A stretch of 64,000 nt of DNA from NCBI GenBank assembly GCA_023387965.1, contig JAEWHE010000009.1, positions 186,001 to 250,000 on the forward strand, in the 5' to 3' direction. The notes beneath the pieces were generated by a model. That model was given only the letters and a program-made list of their open reading frames with translations, did no database searches and was not told the origin of the DNA. This document shows, piece by piece, positions 52,036-59,601 of the stretch (position 1 is its first letter; every line of letters begins with the position of its first letter). This DNA is from Bacteroidota bacterium. Lineage in GTDB: Bacteria; Bacteroidota; Bacteroidia; Flavobacteriales; Flavobacteriaceae. A program made the position numbers and the translations under genes.

Positions 52036-52789
52036 AAATTTATTTCTAAAAATTTGGAATTTTTTAAAGCATCCAATTACTTCATTAATATTAGGTATTT
52101 TGATAAGCTATATTTTTTATTTAGTGAGTTTAAACAGCAAAATTCCATCATATTTTGTTACGCATCCAACTTTAGTAGCAACGAAAAGTTCTGAAGATCT
52201 TAGAATAACTTTTAAAGGAAAAGAATATCCGAACATATATTTCAGAAAATTAATTATCTGGAACGAAGGAAGTGAATACATAGACAGCCAAGACTTCATA
52301 GACAGTAAGCCATTAAAGCTATATAGTTCAGAAAAAGTGGAGATATTAGCGGTTACGACGTTAAAATCTAGCCGAGAAGATCTGCAATTTGAGAATAATA
52401 TTATAAATAATCAATCAGTTACATTCAAAATTTTAAACGATGAAGCAATGGAAGAATCTGATGGAGTTTGCTTCCATGTTTTATATTCTGACGCCCAAAA
52501 TGGGCGTTCAAAATTCGTCTTAGAATCAAGAATAAAAGGAACAATTGAGGGATTTCAATTCAAGGATTTGAGGGATATTAAAACCAAAAGCAATAAAATT
52601 TCATTATTTATCTTATGGGGAATTATTTTTCTTATATTAATTGGCAGAGTTGTTACATTGCTAGCTTTTAAAAAAAATATAGTTTTCAGAAAATGGGAAG
52701 CAGTATTTTTAATAGTTCTACTTTCATTAACAATTTATGAAACAATTTATTACATTTTTTATAGTACAAATTTAAATTGGTATACATAA
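52001..52789 (+). CDS. Uncharacterised membrane protein, second gene of a two-gene module
   Basis: This 262-aa protein starts at TTG (52001, or the in-frame TTG at 52019). It has a membrane helix near residues 24-45, a beta-rich domain of about 140 residues with LRITFKGKEYPNIYFRKLIIWNEGSEYI, and two C-terminal helices near 200-220 and 232-252. The inserted domain looks like an immunoglobulin-type beta sandwich. No family name can be given. The gene overlaps the preceding one by 35 bp. A soluble partner plus membrane effector is a layout seen in several defence systems; that is only an analogy here. Confidence 0.75.
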   Translation: MKTQEELIIINKNLFLKIWNFLKHPITSLILGILISYIFYLVSLNSKIPSYFVTHPTLVATKSSEDLRITFKGKEYPNIYFRKLIIWNEGSEYIDSQDFIDSKPLKLYSSEKVEILAVTTLKSSREDLQFENNIINNQSVTFKILNDEAMEESDGVCFHVLYSDAQNGRSKFVLESRIKGTIEGFQFKDLRDIKTKSNKISLFILWGIIFLILIGRVVTLLAFKKNIVFRKWEAVFLIVLLSLTIYETIYYIFYSTNLNWYT

Positions 52790-52821
52790 TCCCCACTTCG
52801 CAGCCCCTCCCTTCACCTTAA

Positions 52822-53045
52822 ACCCAACACCTTATTCCAAAAACCCCCATCGAAGACCTAATCCCAATCCTAAATTTCCTCTGGGATCTCATAAAACGAG
52901 TCGGAGCCCTCAACCGTTGGCCTTTCTACACCCCAAATACAACCTACCAGAAATCTACAAACAAAAATGGAGCGCTGTGGTAGGATTGCTTTTTTGGAGC
53001 ATCATCATAACGTTAGCAATCCTCTTCGCTCTCCCAACATCCTAA
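52822..53045 (+). pseudogene. Frameshifted remnant of a small membrane protein gene
   Basis: Frame 1 from 52822 reads TPIEDLIPILNFLWDLIKRVGA then WPFYTP. After one missing C in the C-run at 52931-52934, another frame continues KYNLPEIYKQKW and a hydrophobic helix (VGLLFWSIIITLAILFAL), stopping at 53043. Together they make one plausible protein of about 74 residues. No ATG precedes the first part. It is either a decayed gene or one with a single-base sequencing error. The family is not recognised. Confidence 0.6.
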
Positions 53046-53166
53046 ACCCCAAACCCTCCACAAAAAAAAATTCCCTCAAAAAAATACAACCTAAACAATT
53101 TTTTAGTAAAATTGTAACATATTTCCCCACAATAGTTTTAAAATATAATTTTTAAAGTAAACAATT

Positions 53167-53417
53167 ATGGGAAATCACATCTGCAACAACATCCAAGCAA
53201 TCCGCATCAACCGCGGATACTCTCAGGCAGACCTTGCCAAAAAAATCAACCTTTCAGCCAATCATTACGGTAAAATAGAAAGAGGCAAAGCCACACTCAC
53301 TGAAAAAAACTTCGCCAATCCCGAAGCTTCGGGAGCGAAGCACTCCAAACAACCCCAAAAGTCCTAAACGGACAAAGGCTCAACATCCTTTTCACTAACA
53401 TAGAAGACTTCAGTTAA
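53167..53417 (+). pseudogene. XRE-family HTH regulator split by a 20-nt palindromic insertion
   Basis: The frame begins with a good XRE helix-turn-helix: IQAIRINRGYSQADLAKKI then LSANHYGKIERGKATL, up to TEKNFA. A 20-nt sequence, TCCCGAAGCTTCGGGAGCGA at 53319-53338, then shifts the frame and the protein ends at 53367 after 66 aa. Removing the 20 bases joins it to KALQTTPKVLNGQRLNIL and TNIEDFS, stop at 53417, a normal length of about 76 aa for such regulators. The inserted bases match the core of dispersed-element copy 5. Confidence 0.8.
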
Positions 53418-53427
53418 AGCAAAAAAG

Positions 53428-53509
53428 AAAGAGAAAGAGAAAAAGAAAGAGAAAAAGAAAAAGAAAAAGAAAAAGAAAAAGAAAGAGAAAGAGAAAGAGA
53501 AAGAAAAGT
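53428..53509 (+). repeat. GAAAAA/GAAAGA hexanucleotide microsatellite
   Basis: About thirteen hexamers of the form GAAAAA or GAAAGA give an uninterrupted 80-base purine tract on the plus strand. A run of TAATCACTATTCAC and ATCATAA units follows up to the next gene. Confidence 0.9.
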
Positions 53510-53630
53510 CTCAATTCTCACTCCTACTTACTAATCACTATTCACTAATCACTATTCACCAATCTTTTAATCTTTTAATCTTTCAATCATAAATCATAAA
53601 TCATAAATCAAATATCTAAAATCAAAAACC

Positions 53631-54347
53631 ATGTCAGAAGTCGGTCACAACAAAAACGCAGCAAACTTTAAATCCCTTTACCAGATCTTGGAAGAAATGG
53701 GAACATTGTACAACCCATCAAATCCGGCAATTGCATTGTCGGCCATGCAACCCCGAATAGCAGAACTCGAAACAGTAATGGAAGGCGTAAGCCAAAAAAA
53801 CTCGCTTTACAGCAATGCAGTAGCATTACGCGAAACCAAGATGAAACCATTGAGCAAGCTCACAACCCGCATTGCAAACTCGTTTCGTTCAAGCGGAGCA
53901 TCGAGTGCAGATGTCGAGAATGTAGAAAGCAAGGTGAAAAAAATAAGAGGAGAAGGTCGTGCGAAAAAAATAAATCCGGAAACAGCCTCAGACGAATCCA
54001 TTTCCACTTCTCAAATGAGTTACGACAACCGAACCGCAAATTTCGCCGACTTGATCACATTTTTGGAAACACAACCAAGTTATAATCCTAACGAGGACGA
54101 ATTGAAAATTCCGCAGTTAAAAGCGGAAAACCTCATTCACAAACAAAATAATTCCAGTGTAAACACTGCCTCAAACGGGTTGCTTACTGCGAGAACCAAC
54201 CGGAACACATCACTTTACAGCCCGGCTACAGGTGTCGTACTTCTCGCTCCAACAATTAAAGAATACATAAAGTCGGTGGGTGATGCCGGCAAACCCTACT
54301 ACAAAGCGGCGGTAAAGTTAAAGTTCACCAACATTAAAAAAAAATAA
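53631..54347 (+). CDS. Hypothetical protein with an internal duplication
   Basis: This 238-aa basic, helical, cytosolic protein contains two related halves. Residues 12-92 (NFKSLYQILEEMGTLYNPSN, later KNSLYSNAV) and 137-230 (NFADLITFLETQPSYNPNED, later RNTSLYSPAT) share the order NFxxL-LE-YNP-L-LY. I do not recognise a function. Codon use is rich in A and C like a normal gene. It is preceded by a microsatellite and an ATCATAA run and ends at a strong terminator shared with a decayed minus-strand gene. Confidence 0.75.
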   Translation: MSEVGHNKNAANFKSLYQILEEMGTLYNPSNPAIALSAMQPRIAELETVMEGVSQKNSLYSNAVALRETKMKPLSKLTTRIANSFRSSGASSADVENVESKVKKIRGEGRAKKINPETASDESISTSQMSYDNRTANFADLITFLETQPSYNPNEDELKIPQLKAENLIHKQNNSSVNTASNGLLTARTNRNTSLYSPATGVVLLAPTIKEYIKSVGDAGKPYYKAAVKLKFTNIKKK

Positions 54348-54358
54348 ACCAAAAAATA

Positions 54359-54391
54359 AAACCTGCGAGATTTCTTCCGCAGGTTTTTTTT
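54359..54391. terminator. Intrinsic terminator
   Basis: AACCTGCG pairs with CGCAGGTT over 8 bp with a 10-nt loop, followed by seven T residues. It lies 12 bp after the stop at 54347, and the A-rich left side could serve the minus strand too. Confidence 0.9.
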
Positions 54392-54402
54392 ATAACCAAC
54401 GC

Positions 54403-54738
54403 TTAGGCTTCCAAAAACGTTACCACCAAATTCAAATTCGTTACTTTGCCTTCCCTAATTGTTATTGAATCATCCGCAATTGTTATTAAGCCTTCCGTAA
54501 TTGTTACTAGCTCATCCGCAATTGTTATTGACTCATCCGCAAGTGTTATTAAGCCTTCCGCAAGTGTTATTGACTCATCCGCAATTGTTATTAGCTCATC
54601 CGCAAATGTTATTTAACCTTCCGCAATTGTTAATGACTAATCCGCAATTGTTATTAAGCCCTCCGCAATTGTTATTAGCTCATCCGAAAATATCATTCTG
54701 CTATCCCCATTTTCAAATGCCCAATCAAAAAAAAACAC
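54403..54738 (-). pseudogene. Decayed heptapeptide-repeat gene
   Basis: On the minus strand this frame encodes tandem heptapeptides of the types IADESIT, IADELVT and IAEGLIT, then the non-repetitive ending IREGKVTNLNLVVTFLEA and a stop at 54403. A GTG at 54738 could have been the start. Two stop codons, in repeats 8 (54613-54615) and 9, break the frame, so it is not translated as one protein now. The period is exactly 21 bp in all twelve units, which coding constraint would explain. No ATG lies in the open part. Confidence 0.55.
54458..54709. repeat. 12 x 21-bp tandem array
   Basis: Units of the form ATTGTTATTGACTCATCCGCA repeat twelve times without any length change; the last unit is degenerate. 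There are no unique spacers, so it is not a CRISPR array. Confidence 0.95.
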
Positions 54739-54744
54739 AGTCTA

Positions 54745-54862
54745 ACCCTCAAACTTTAAACTTTCAACCTTAAACTCTAAACATCAACCCTTCAACTTTA
54801 AACCTGAAACTTTAAACCTGAAACTTTCAACTTTAAACTTTAAACTTTAAACTTTAAACCGG
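54745..54862 (+). repeat. AACTTTA heptamer array
   Basis: Variants of CTTTAAA, CTTTCAA and CCTGAAA in 7-8 base register fill the gap up to the carA terminator; the last 30 bases are perfect AACTTTA heptamers. Confidence 0.9.
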
Positions 54863-54874
54863 AAACCTTCCTCC

Positions 54875-54902
54875 AAAAAAAAAGACGCCTAAAGCGTCTT
54901 TT
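54875..54902 (-). terminator. carA terminator overlapping its own stop codon
   Basis: On the minus strand AAGACGC is the coding DNA for the last residues, the TAG stop is in the loop, and GCGTCTT plus nine T residues follow. The hairpin therefore starts inside the gene. Confidence 0.88.
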
Positions 54903-56019
54903 CCTCAAATTCTTTTTTAGATTTCTCTATGTTCTCTATAAATATGTCAAACAGATAACTCGAATCATGTGGACCCGGACTCGCCTCCGGATGGTACTGC
55001 ACCGAAAAACAATTCTTGTTCTTCATGCGCATTCCCGCCACCGTATTGTCGTTTCCGTGGAAATGCGTAATCTCAAAGTCAGGATGTTTTTCCAGTTCCT
55101 CTCGATTCACTGCAAAACCGTGATTTTGAGAAGTAATTTCGCCCTTACCCGTCAACGTATTCATCACCGGATGATTGATACCTCTATGTCCGTTAAACAT
55201 TTTATAAGTCGAAATTCCGTTAGCCAAAGCCAAAACTTGGTGACCCAAACAAATCCCAAACACAGGATCATTATTAGCCAATATTTTTTTGGCAATACCT
55301 ATCGCACCGTAAAGTGGATCCGGATCTCCGGGACCATTACTCAAGAAAAACCCATCCGGATTAAACGCTTTCATTTCCTCATAACTCGTGTCAAAAGGAA
55401 ACACTTTAATATAACAATCGCGTTTTGCCAAGTTGCGTAAAATATTCTTCTTAATCCCAAGATCCAATGCCGCAATCTTATATTTAGCATTAGATTCCCC
55501 AATAAAATAAGGCGTTTTCGTCGAAACTTTGCTGGCTAACTCTAACCCTTTCATATCAGGAACATCCGCCAAAAGCGCTTTCAGTTCCTCAATCGACTTT
55601 CCATCAGTAGAAATCACAGCATTTTGTGCACCATTGTCGCGGATATAAGCCACCAAAGCCCGAGTATCCACATCAGAAATGCAAACCAAATTGTGTTTCT
55701 TAAAATAATCCTCTAAACTTTCAGTAGAATTAACTCTGGAATGCGTAAACGAGAAATTTTTACAAACCAAACCCGAAATCATGATCTCATCGGCTTCAAT
55801 ATCCTCCTGATTCACGCCATAATTCCCAATATGGGCATTCGTCGCCACCATAATCTGTCCATAATAACTCGGGTCCGTAAAAATTTCCTGGTAACCCGTC
55901 ATCCCGGTATTAAAACAAACCTCTCCAAAGGTCGTACCCTCAATCCCCATCGACTTTCCGTAGAAAATCGTTCCATCTGCCAAGAGAAGAATGGCTTTTT
56001 GTCGTGTGGTATATTTCAT
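54889..56019 (-). CDS. carA: Carbamoyl phosphate synthase small subunit
   Basis: This 376-aa glutaminase subunit releases ammonia from glutamine for the large subunit CarB, feeding pyrimidine and arginine synthesis. The class I amidotransferase triad is visible: the nucleophile Cys in FGICLGHQVLAL, and the His and Glu in QYHPEASPGPHDS. The N-terminal domain (LLADGTIFYGKSMGIEG, GYQEIFTDPSYYGQI) is complete. carB is not adjacent within the window. The intrinsic terminator is embedded in the last codons. Upstream lies a 538-bp gap after rplQ. Confidence 0.97.
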   Translation of the reverse strand: MKYTTRQKAILLLADGTIFYGKSMGIEGTTFGEVCFNTGMTGYQEIFTDPSYYGQIMVATNAHIGNYGVNQEDIEADEIMISGLVCKNFSFTHSRVNSTESLEDYFKKHNLVCISDVDTRALVAYIRDNGAQNAVISTDGKSIEELKALLADVPDMKGLELASKVSTKTPYFIGESNAKYKIAALDLGIKKNILRNLAKRDCYIKVFPFDTSYEEMKAFNPDGFFLSNGPGDPDPLYGAIGIAKKILANNDPVFGICLGHQVLALANGISTYKMFNGHRGINHPVMNTLTGKGEITSQNHGFAVNREELEKHPDFEITHFHGNDNTVAGMRMKNKNCFSVQYHPEASPGPHDSSYLFDIFIENIEKSKKEFEEKTL

Positions 56020-56495
56020 TTTTAGTAGTTATTTTTTTGTATTCGTATTACTTGCAAAAATATTGCCAAGTGTCGTGATGTTGTTGCGGTGCAAATTTAA
56101 TTCAATTTGCGGGTATCTAAAAATTCTTTTTTCACTTTGTCTCCTCACCCTCATCAGCAGCCTATTGTCATCCCCCCGAAGAAGAAATTTACAATCTTTC
56201 TTCATCCAAGTCGCCTTCCCATACAAGCAAAACCCATATCCAAAATACGTTTTAAGAATTTTTAGAAGCGAAAGGCCAGTGAGTTCCAGCCATCCATGTT
56301 CCCGCTGGAGCCACTCGCTTTTTGCGGCTCTAAATCTATACTCGTCGTTCGCCATACGCCGCAAAAGAGCTCAAACAATGGCACCATCGGGGCTATTTTA
56401 TTAAACTTTAGGCTTCTTTATAATCGGCAGTTCCACCATTGCCCTTTATCAGAACACCCAGAAAAAACAAAGAACACACAGAAAAAAATCATAGA
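56020..56495. other. Gene-free stretch between carA and the rplQ terminator
   Basis: No gene can be supported here. The stretch contains dispersed-element copy 4 at 56301-56394. A minus-strand frame across 56029-56364 lacks a recognisable protein pattern and coincides with the element. Confidence 0.6.
56301..56394 (+). repeat. Dispersed palindromic element, copy 4
   Basis: It begins CCCGCT and ends ATCGGGGCTA. GCTTTTTGCGGC (56317-56328) pairs with GCCGCAAAAGAGC (56358-56370). Unlike the other four copies it is not sense-oriented behind a gene: both neighbours are on the minus strand. Confidence 0.65.
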
Positions 56496-56535
56496 CAAAA
56501 AAAAAGGACAAACTGTAACAGTTTATCCTTTTTAA
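56496..56535 (-). terminator. Terminator of the ribosomal alpha operon
   Basis: AAAAAGGACAAACTG pairs with CAGTTTATCCTTTTT, with one A-C mismatch, giving a strong stem with flanking A- and T-runs 23 bp after the rplQ stop. Confidence 0.88.
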
Positions 56536-56557
56536 TATTATAATAACAAGTGCTTCA

Positions 56558-57067
56558 TTATTCGGCAGCGTCATTTGAAGTTTCTTCAGATGCTTTTGGA
56601 GCTTCAGCTTTTGGAGCCTCTTCAACCGCAGTCTCTTCAGATTTTTTAGCTTTTCCACCTCTACGGCTTTTCGCTTTTTTAACTTCTTTTTTACCACCGT
56701 TGTACAATTCGTTGAAGTCAACTAATTCAATCATTGCCATATCAGCGTTATCTCCAAGACGGTTTCCTAACTTGATGATACGAGTGTATCCTCCAGGACG
56801 GTCTCCCACTTTAGCAGCTACATCTCTAAAAAGATCAGTAACAGCATATTTGTTTCTTAGGTATGAGAAAACGATACGACGGTTGTGAGTAGTATCTTCT
56901 TTTGATTTTGTAATCAATGGCTCAACAAATTGTTTAAGCGCTTTAGCTTTAGCAACAGTAGTGTTAATACGTTTGTGCTCAATAAGTGAGCAAGCCATAT
57001 TAGACAACATAGATTTTCTATGAGCTGACTGTCTGCTTAAGTGGTTGAATTTTTTTCCGTGTCTCAT
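56558..57067 (-). CDS. rplQ: 50S ribosomal protein L17
   Basis: This 169-aa protein is the large-subunit protein L17. The core, MRHGKKFNHLSRQSAHRKSML to about residue 116, is standard. The remaining 50 residues form a Lys- then Ala/Glu-rich tail (EEAPKAEAPKASEETS), a known kind of extension in Bacteroidota that is likely disordered on the ribosome surface. It is the last gene of the ribosomal run, 62 bp after rpoA, with a strong terminator behind it. Confidence 0.97.
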   Translation of the reverse strand: MRHGKKFNHLSRQSAHRKSMLSNMACSLIEHKRINTTVAKAKALKQFVEPLITKSKEDTTHNRRIVFSYLRNKYAVTDLFRDVAAKVGDRPGGYTRIIKLGNRLGDNADMAMIELVDFNELYNGGKKEVKKAKSRRGGKAKKSEETAVEEAPKAEAPKASEETSNDAAE

Positions 57068-57129
57068 GACGTGTTTTGTTTAACTTCATCTTGCTGCAAT
57101 CCTCTTTGGAGAGCAAAATATGAAGCAAT

Positions 57130-58122
57130 TTATTCTTTATCTAATTTGTATTTTGATAGATCCATCCCGAAGTGTAGGTTTTTCACTGCTACTAACTCAT
57201 CAAGTTCAGTAAGTGATTTTTTCCCGAAGTTACGGAACTTCATCAAATCGTTTTTGTTGAAAGATACTAAATCTCCGAGTGTATCAACTTCAGCCGCTTT
57301 TAAGCAATTTAGTGCTCTTACAGAAAGATCCATGTCAACAAGCTTAGTTTTAAGCAATTGTCTCATGTGTAACGATTCTTCGTCGTAAGATTCTGTTTGT
57401 GCAATTTCGTCAGCTTCAAGGGTAATTCTTTCGTCAGAGAAAAGCATGAAATGGTGGATTAGAACCTTTGCTGCTTCAGTTAGAGCATCTTTTGGATTGA
57501 TTGAACCATCAGTTTTAATTTCAAAAACTAATTTTTCATAATCTGTTTTTTGCTCAACGCGGAAGTTTTCGATTGCATATTTTACATTTTTTACCGGAGT
57601 AAAAATTGAGTCTGTAAAAATGGTTCCGATCGCTGCATTTTGCTTTTTGTTCTCTTCAGCAGGAACGTATCCTCTTCCTTTCTCGATAGTTAACTCCATA
57701 TTGATGTTAACTTTGCTGTCAAGATTACAAATCACAAGTTCAGGGTTTAACACCTGGAAACCGGAGATGAATTTTTGGAAATCACCGGCTGTAATTTGGT
57801 CTTTACCAGAGATAGAGATTGAAACCGATTCGTTGTCGATATCTTCAATCTGACGCTTAAAACGTACTTGTTTAAGGTTGAGGATAATTTCGGTAACGTC
57901 TTCCACTACTCCTGGAATGGTAGAAAATTCGTGATCTACACCTTCGATACGAACAGATGTTATTGCATATCCTTCTAAAGCGGAAAGCAAGACTCTTCTA
58001 AGTGCATTACCAACAGTCAATCCGTAACCAGGTTCTAAAGGTCTGAATTCAAACTTACCTTCAAAATCGGTTGAATCGATCATGATAACTTTATCGGGCT
58101 TCTGAAAATTAAATATTGCCAT
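57130..58122 (-). CDS. rpoA: RNA polymerase alpha subunit
   Basis: This 330-aa subunit nucleates RNA polymerase assembly and contacts upstream promoter DNA and activators. The N-terminal domain is complete (FEFRPLEPGYGLTVGNALRRVLLSA) and the C-terminal domain carries VRALNCLKAAEVDTLGDLV and RNFGKKSLTELDELV. Length is typical. It is 18 bp downstream of rpsD and 62 bp before rplQ, the normal alpha-operon order. Confidence 0.99.
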   Translation of the reverse strand: MAIFNFQKPDKVIMIDSTDFEGKFEFRPLEPGYGLTVGNALRRVLLSALEGYAITSVRIEGVDHEFSTIPGVVEDVTEIILNLKQVRFKRQIEDIDNESVSISISGKDQITAGDFQKFISGFQVLNPELVICNLDSKVNINMELTIEKGRGYVPAEENKKQNAAIGTIFTDSIFTPVKNVKYAIENFRVEQKTDYEKLVFEIKTDGSINPKDALTEAAKVLIHHFMLFSDERITLEADEIAQTESYDEESLHMRQLLKTKLVDMDLSVRALNCLKAAEVDTLGDLVSFNKNDLMKFRNFGKKSLTELDELVAVKNLHFGMDLSKYKLDKE

Positions 58123-58140
58123 ATGTTCGACTACTGTCTA

Positions 58141-58746
58141 TTATTTGTTATACAACTCTACGATAAGTTGTTCTTTAATGTTTTCTGGGATTTGGATTCT
58201 TGCAGGAACAGAAACGAAAACTCCTTCTTTAAGGTCGTTGTTCCAAGTAATCCATTCGTAAACATGACTTGAATTAGATAAAGAACGTTCGATAGCATCT
58301 AAAGATTTAGATTTTTCACGAACCGCCACTTTGTCACCTGGCTTCAAGTGGTAAGAAGGGATGTTTACAACTTCTCCGTTTACGGTAATGTGTCTGTGAC
58401 CTACGATTTGACGAGCAGCTCTTCTTGAAGAGGCGATACCCATTCTAAATACTACGTTATCTAATCTTGCTTCACAAAGTTGAAGTAAAACTTCACCGGT
58501 AACACCTTTAGTTGCAGATGCTTTTTCAAAAAGGTTTCTGAATTGTTTTTCTAAAATTCCGTAAGAATATTTAGCTTTTTGCTTTTCCATTAACTGAACA
58601 GCGTACTCAGATTTTTTACCTCTTTTTTTAGCCAAACCGTGTTGTCCGGGAGGGTAATTTCTTTTTTCGAAGGCTTTATCGTCTCCGAAGATCGCTTCAC
58701 CAAATTTACGAGCGATTTTAGTTTTTGGACCAGTATATCTTGCCAT
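58141..58746 (-). CDS. rpsD: 30S ribosomal protein S4
   Basis: This 201-aa primary 16S rRNA-binding protein begins MARYTGPKTKIARKFGEAIFG. The S4 RNA-binding domain is visible in EARLDNVVFRMGIASSRRAARQIVGHRHI. In other bacteria S4 represses the alpha operon; whether it does so here cannot be seen. It follows rpsK after an 86-bp gap, the longest gap in this part of the cluster. Confidence 0.99.
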   Translation of the reverse strand: MARYTGPKTKIARKFGEAIFGDDKAFEKRNYPPGQHGLAKKRGKKSEYAVQLMEKQKAKYSYGILEKQFRNLFEKASATKGVTGEVLLQLCEARLDNVVFRMGIASSRRAARQIVGHRHITVNGEVVNIPSYHLKPGDKVAVREKSKSLDAIERSLSNSSHVYEWITWNNDLKEGVFVSVPARIQIPENIKEQLIVELYNK

Positions 58747-58832
58747 TTTAATTTAATTTTGGATAGAGACTATGAATTCAGGTCAAATCCTCCGATAGTC
58801 TAAAATCTATCCTGTTATACTTGAAAAATTGA

Positions 58833-59216
58833 TTAAACTCTACGTCTTTTTGGAGGACGACATCCATTGTGTGGCATTGGAGTAACGTCAATGATTTCAG
58901 TTACTTCAATTCCTGAGTTGTGAACTGAACGGATTGCAGACTCACGTCCGTTTCCTGGTCCTTTCACATACACTTTCACTTTTTTCAGTCCAGCTTCCAA
59001 AGCAACTTTTGCACAATCTTCTGCTGCCATTTGAGCTGCATATGGAGTGTTCTTTTTAGAACCTCTAAAGCCCATTTTACCAGCTGAAGACCAAGAAATC
59101 ACTTCTCCTTTTTTGTTTGTCAAAGAGATGATGATGTTGTTAAAAGTTGAACTAATATGAGCTTCGCCAGTTGATTCAATTACAACTTTACGTTTTTTTG
59201 TATTCGCTTTAGCCAT
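58833..59216 (-). CDS. rpsK: 30S ribosomal protein S11
   Basis: This 127-aa protein of the platform of the small subunit has the family pattern AHISSTFNNIIISLTNKKGEVISW and ends with the conserved DVTPMPHNGCRPPKRRRV. Length is normal. It follows rpsM by 8 bp. Confidence 0.99.
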   Translation of the reverse strand: MAKANTKKRKVVIESTGEAHISSTFNNIIISLTNKKGEVISWSSAGKMGFRGSKKNTPYAAQMAAEDCAKVALEAGLKKVKVYVKGPGNGRESAIRSVHNSGIEVTEIIDVTPMPHNGCRPPKRRRV

Positions 59217-59224
59217 ACTACTTA

Positions 59225-59599
59225 TTATTTAGTTGCTTTTTTCTTGTTGGCAACAGTTTTTCTTTTACCTTTTCTTGTTCTAGAGTTGTTTTTAGTTCTT
59301 TGTCCTCTTAATGGAAGACCAGATCTATGACGGATTCCTCTGTAGCATCCGATATCCATTAAACGTTTAATGTTTAATGAGATTTCCGAACGAAGTTCTC
59401 CTTCAATCTTGAAGTAAGAAACGGCATCACGGATGGCTCCGATTTCATCATCGTTCCATTCCTGAACTTTTTTGTCTTCGCTAACATTAGCTTTAGCCAA
59501 AATTTCACTAGCTCTGCTTTTACCAATTCCGAAGATATAAGTTAAAGCGATAACTCCTCTTTTGTTTTTCGGGATGTCTACCCCTGCAATTCTTGCCAT
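59225..59599 (-). CDS. rpsM: 30S ribosomal protein S13
   Basis: This 124-aa head protein of the small subunit contacts tRNA and L5. It begins MARIAGVDIPKNKRGVIALTY and has the RHRSGLPLRGQRTKNNSRT segment and a Lys-rich tail. It follows rpmJ directly, with only 2 bp between the genes. Confidence 0.99.
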   Translation of the reverse strand: MARIAGVDIPKNKRGVIALTYIFGIGKSRASEILAKANVSEDKKVQEWNDDEIGAIRDAVSYFKIEGELRSEISLNIKRLMDIGCYRGIRHRSGLPLRGQRTKNNSRTRKGKRKTVANKKKATK

Positions 59600-59601
59600 A
59601 A

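Noticed and set aside
54458..54709. Possible CRISPR array
   Set aside because: Units are 21 bp, contiguous and without unique spacers, and no cas genes are near.
54501..54773. Plus-strand frame of 90 codons with repeats of the type LLLAHPQ
   Set aside because: It is open only because the 21-bp period is a multiple of three. The minus strand gives a more protein-like repeat with a sensible end next to a terminator.
56029..56364. Minus-strand frame of 111 codons upstream of carA
   Set aside because: It overlaps dispersed-element copy 4 and has no recognisable pattern.
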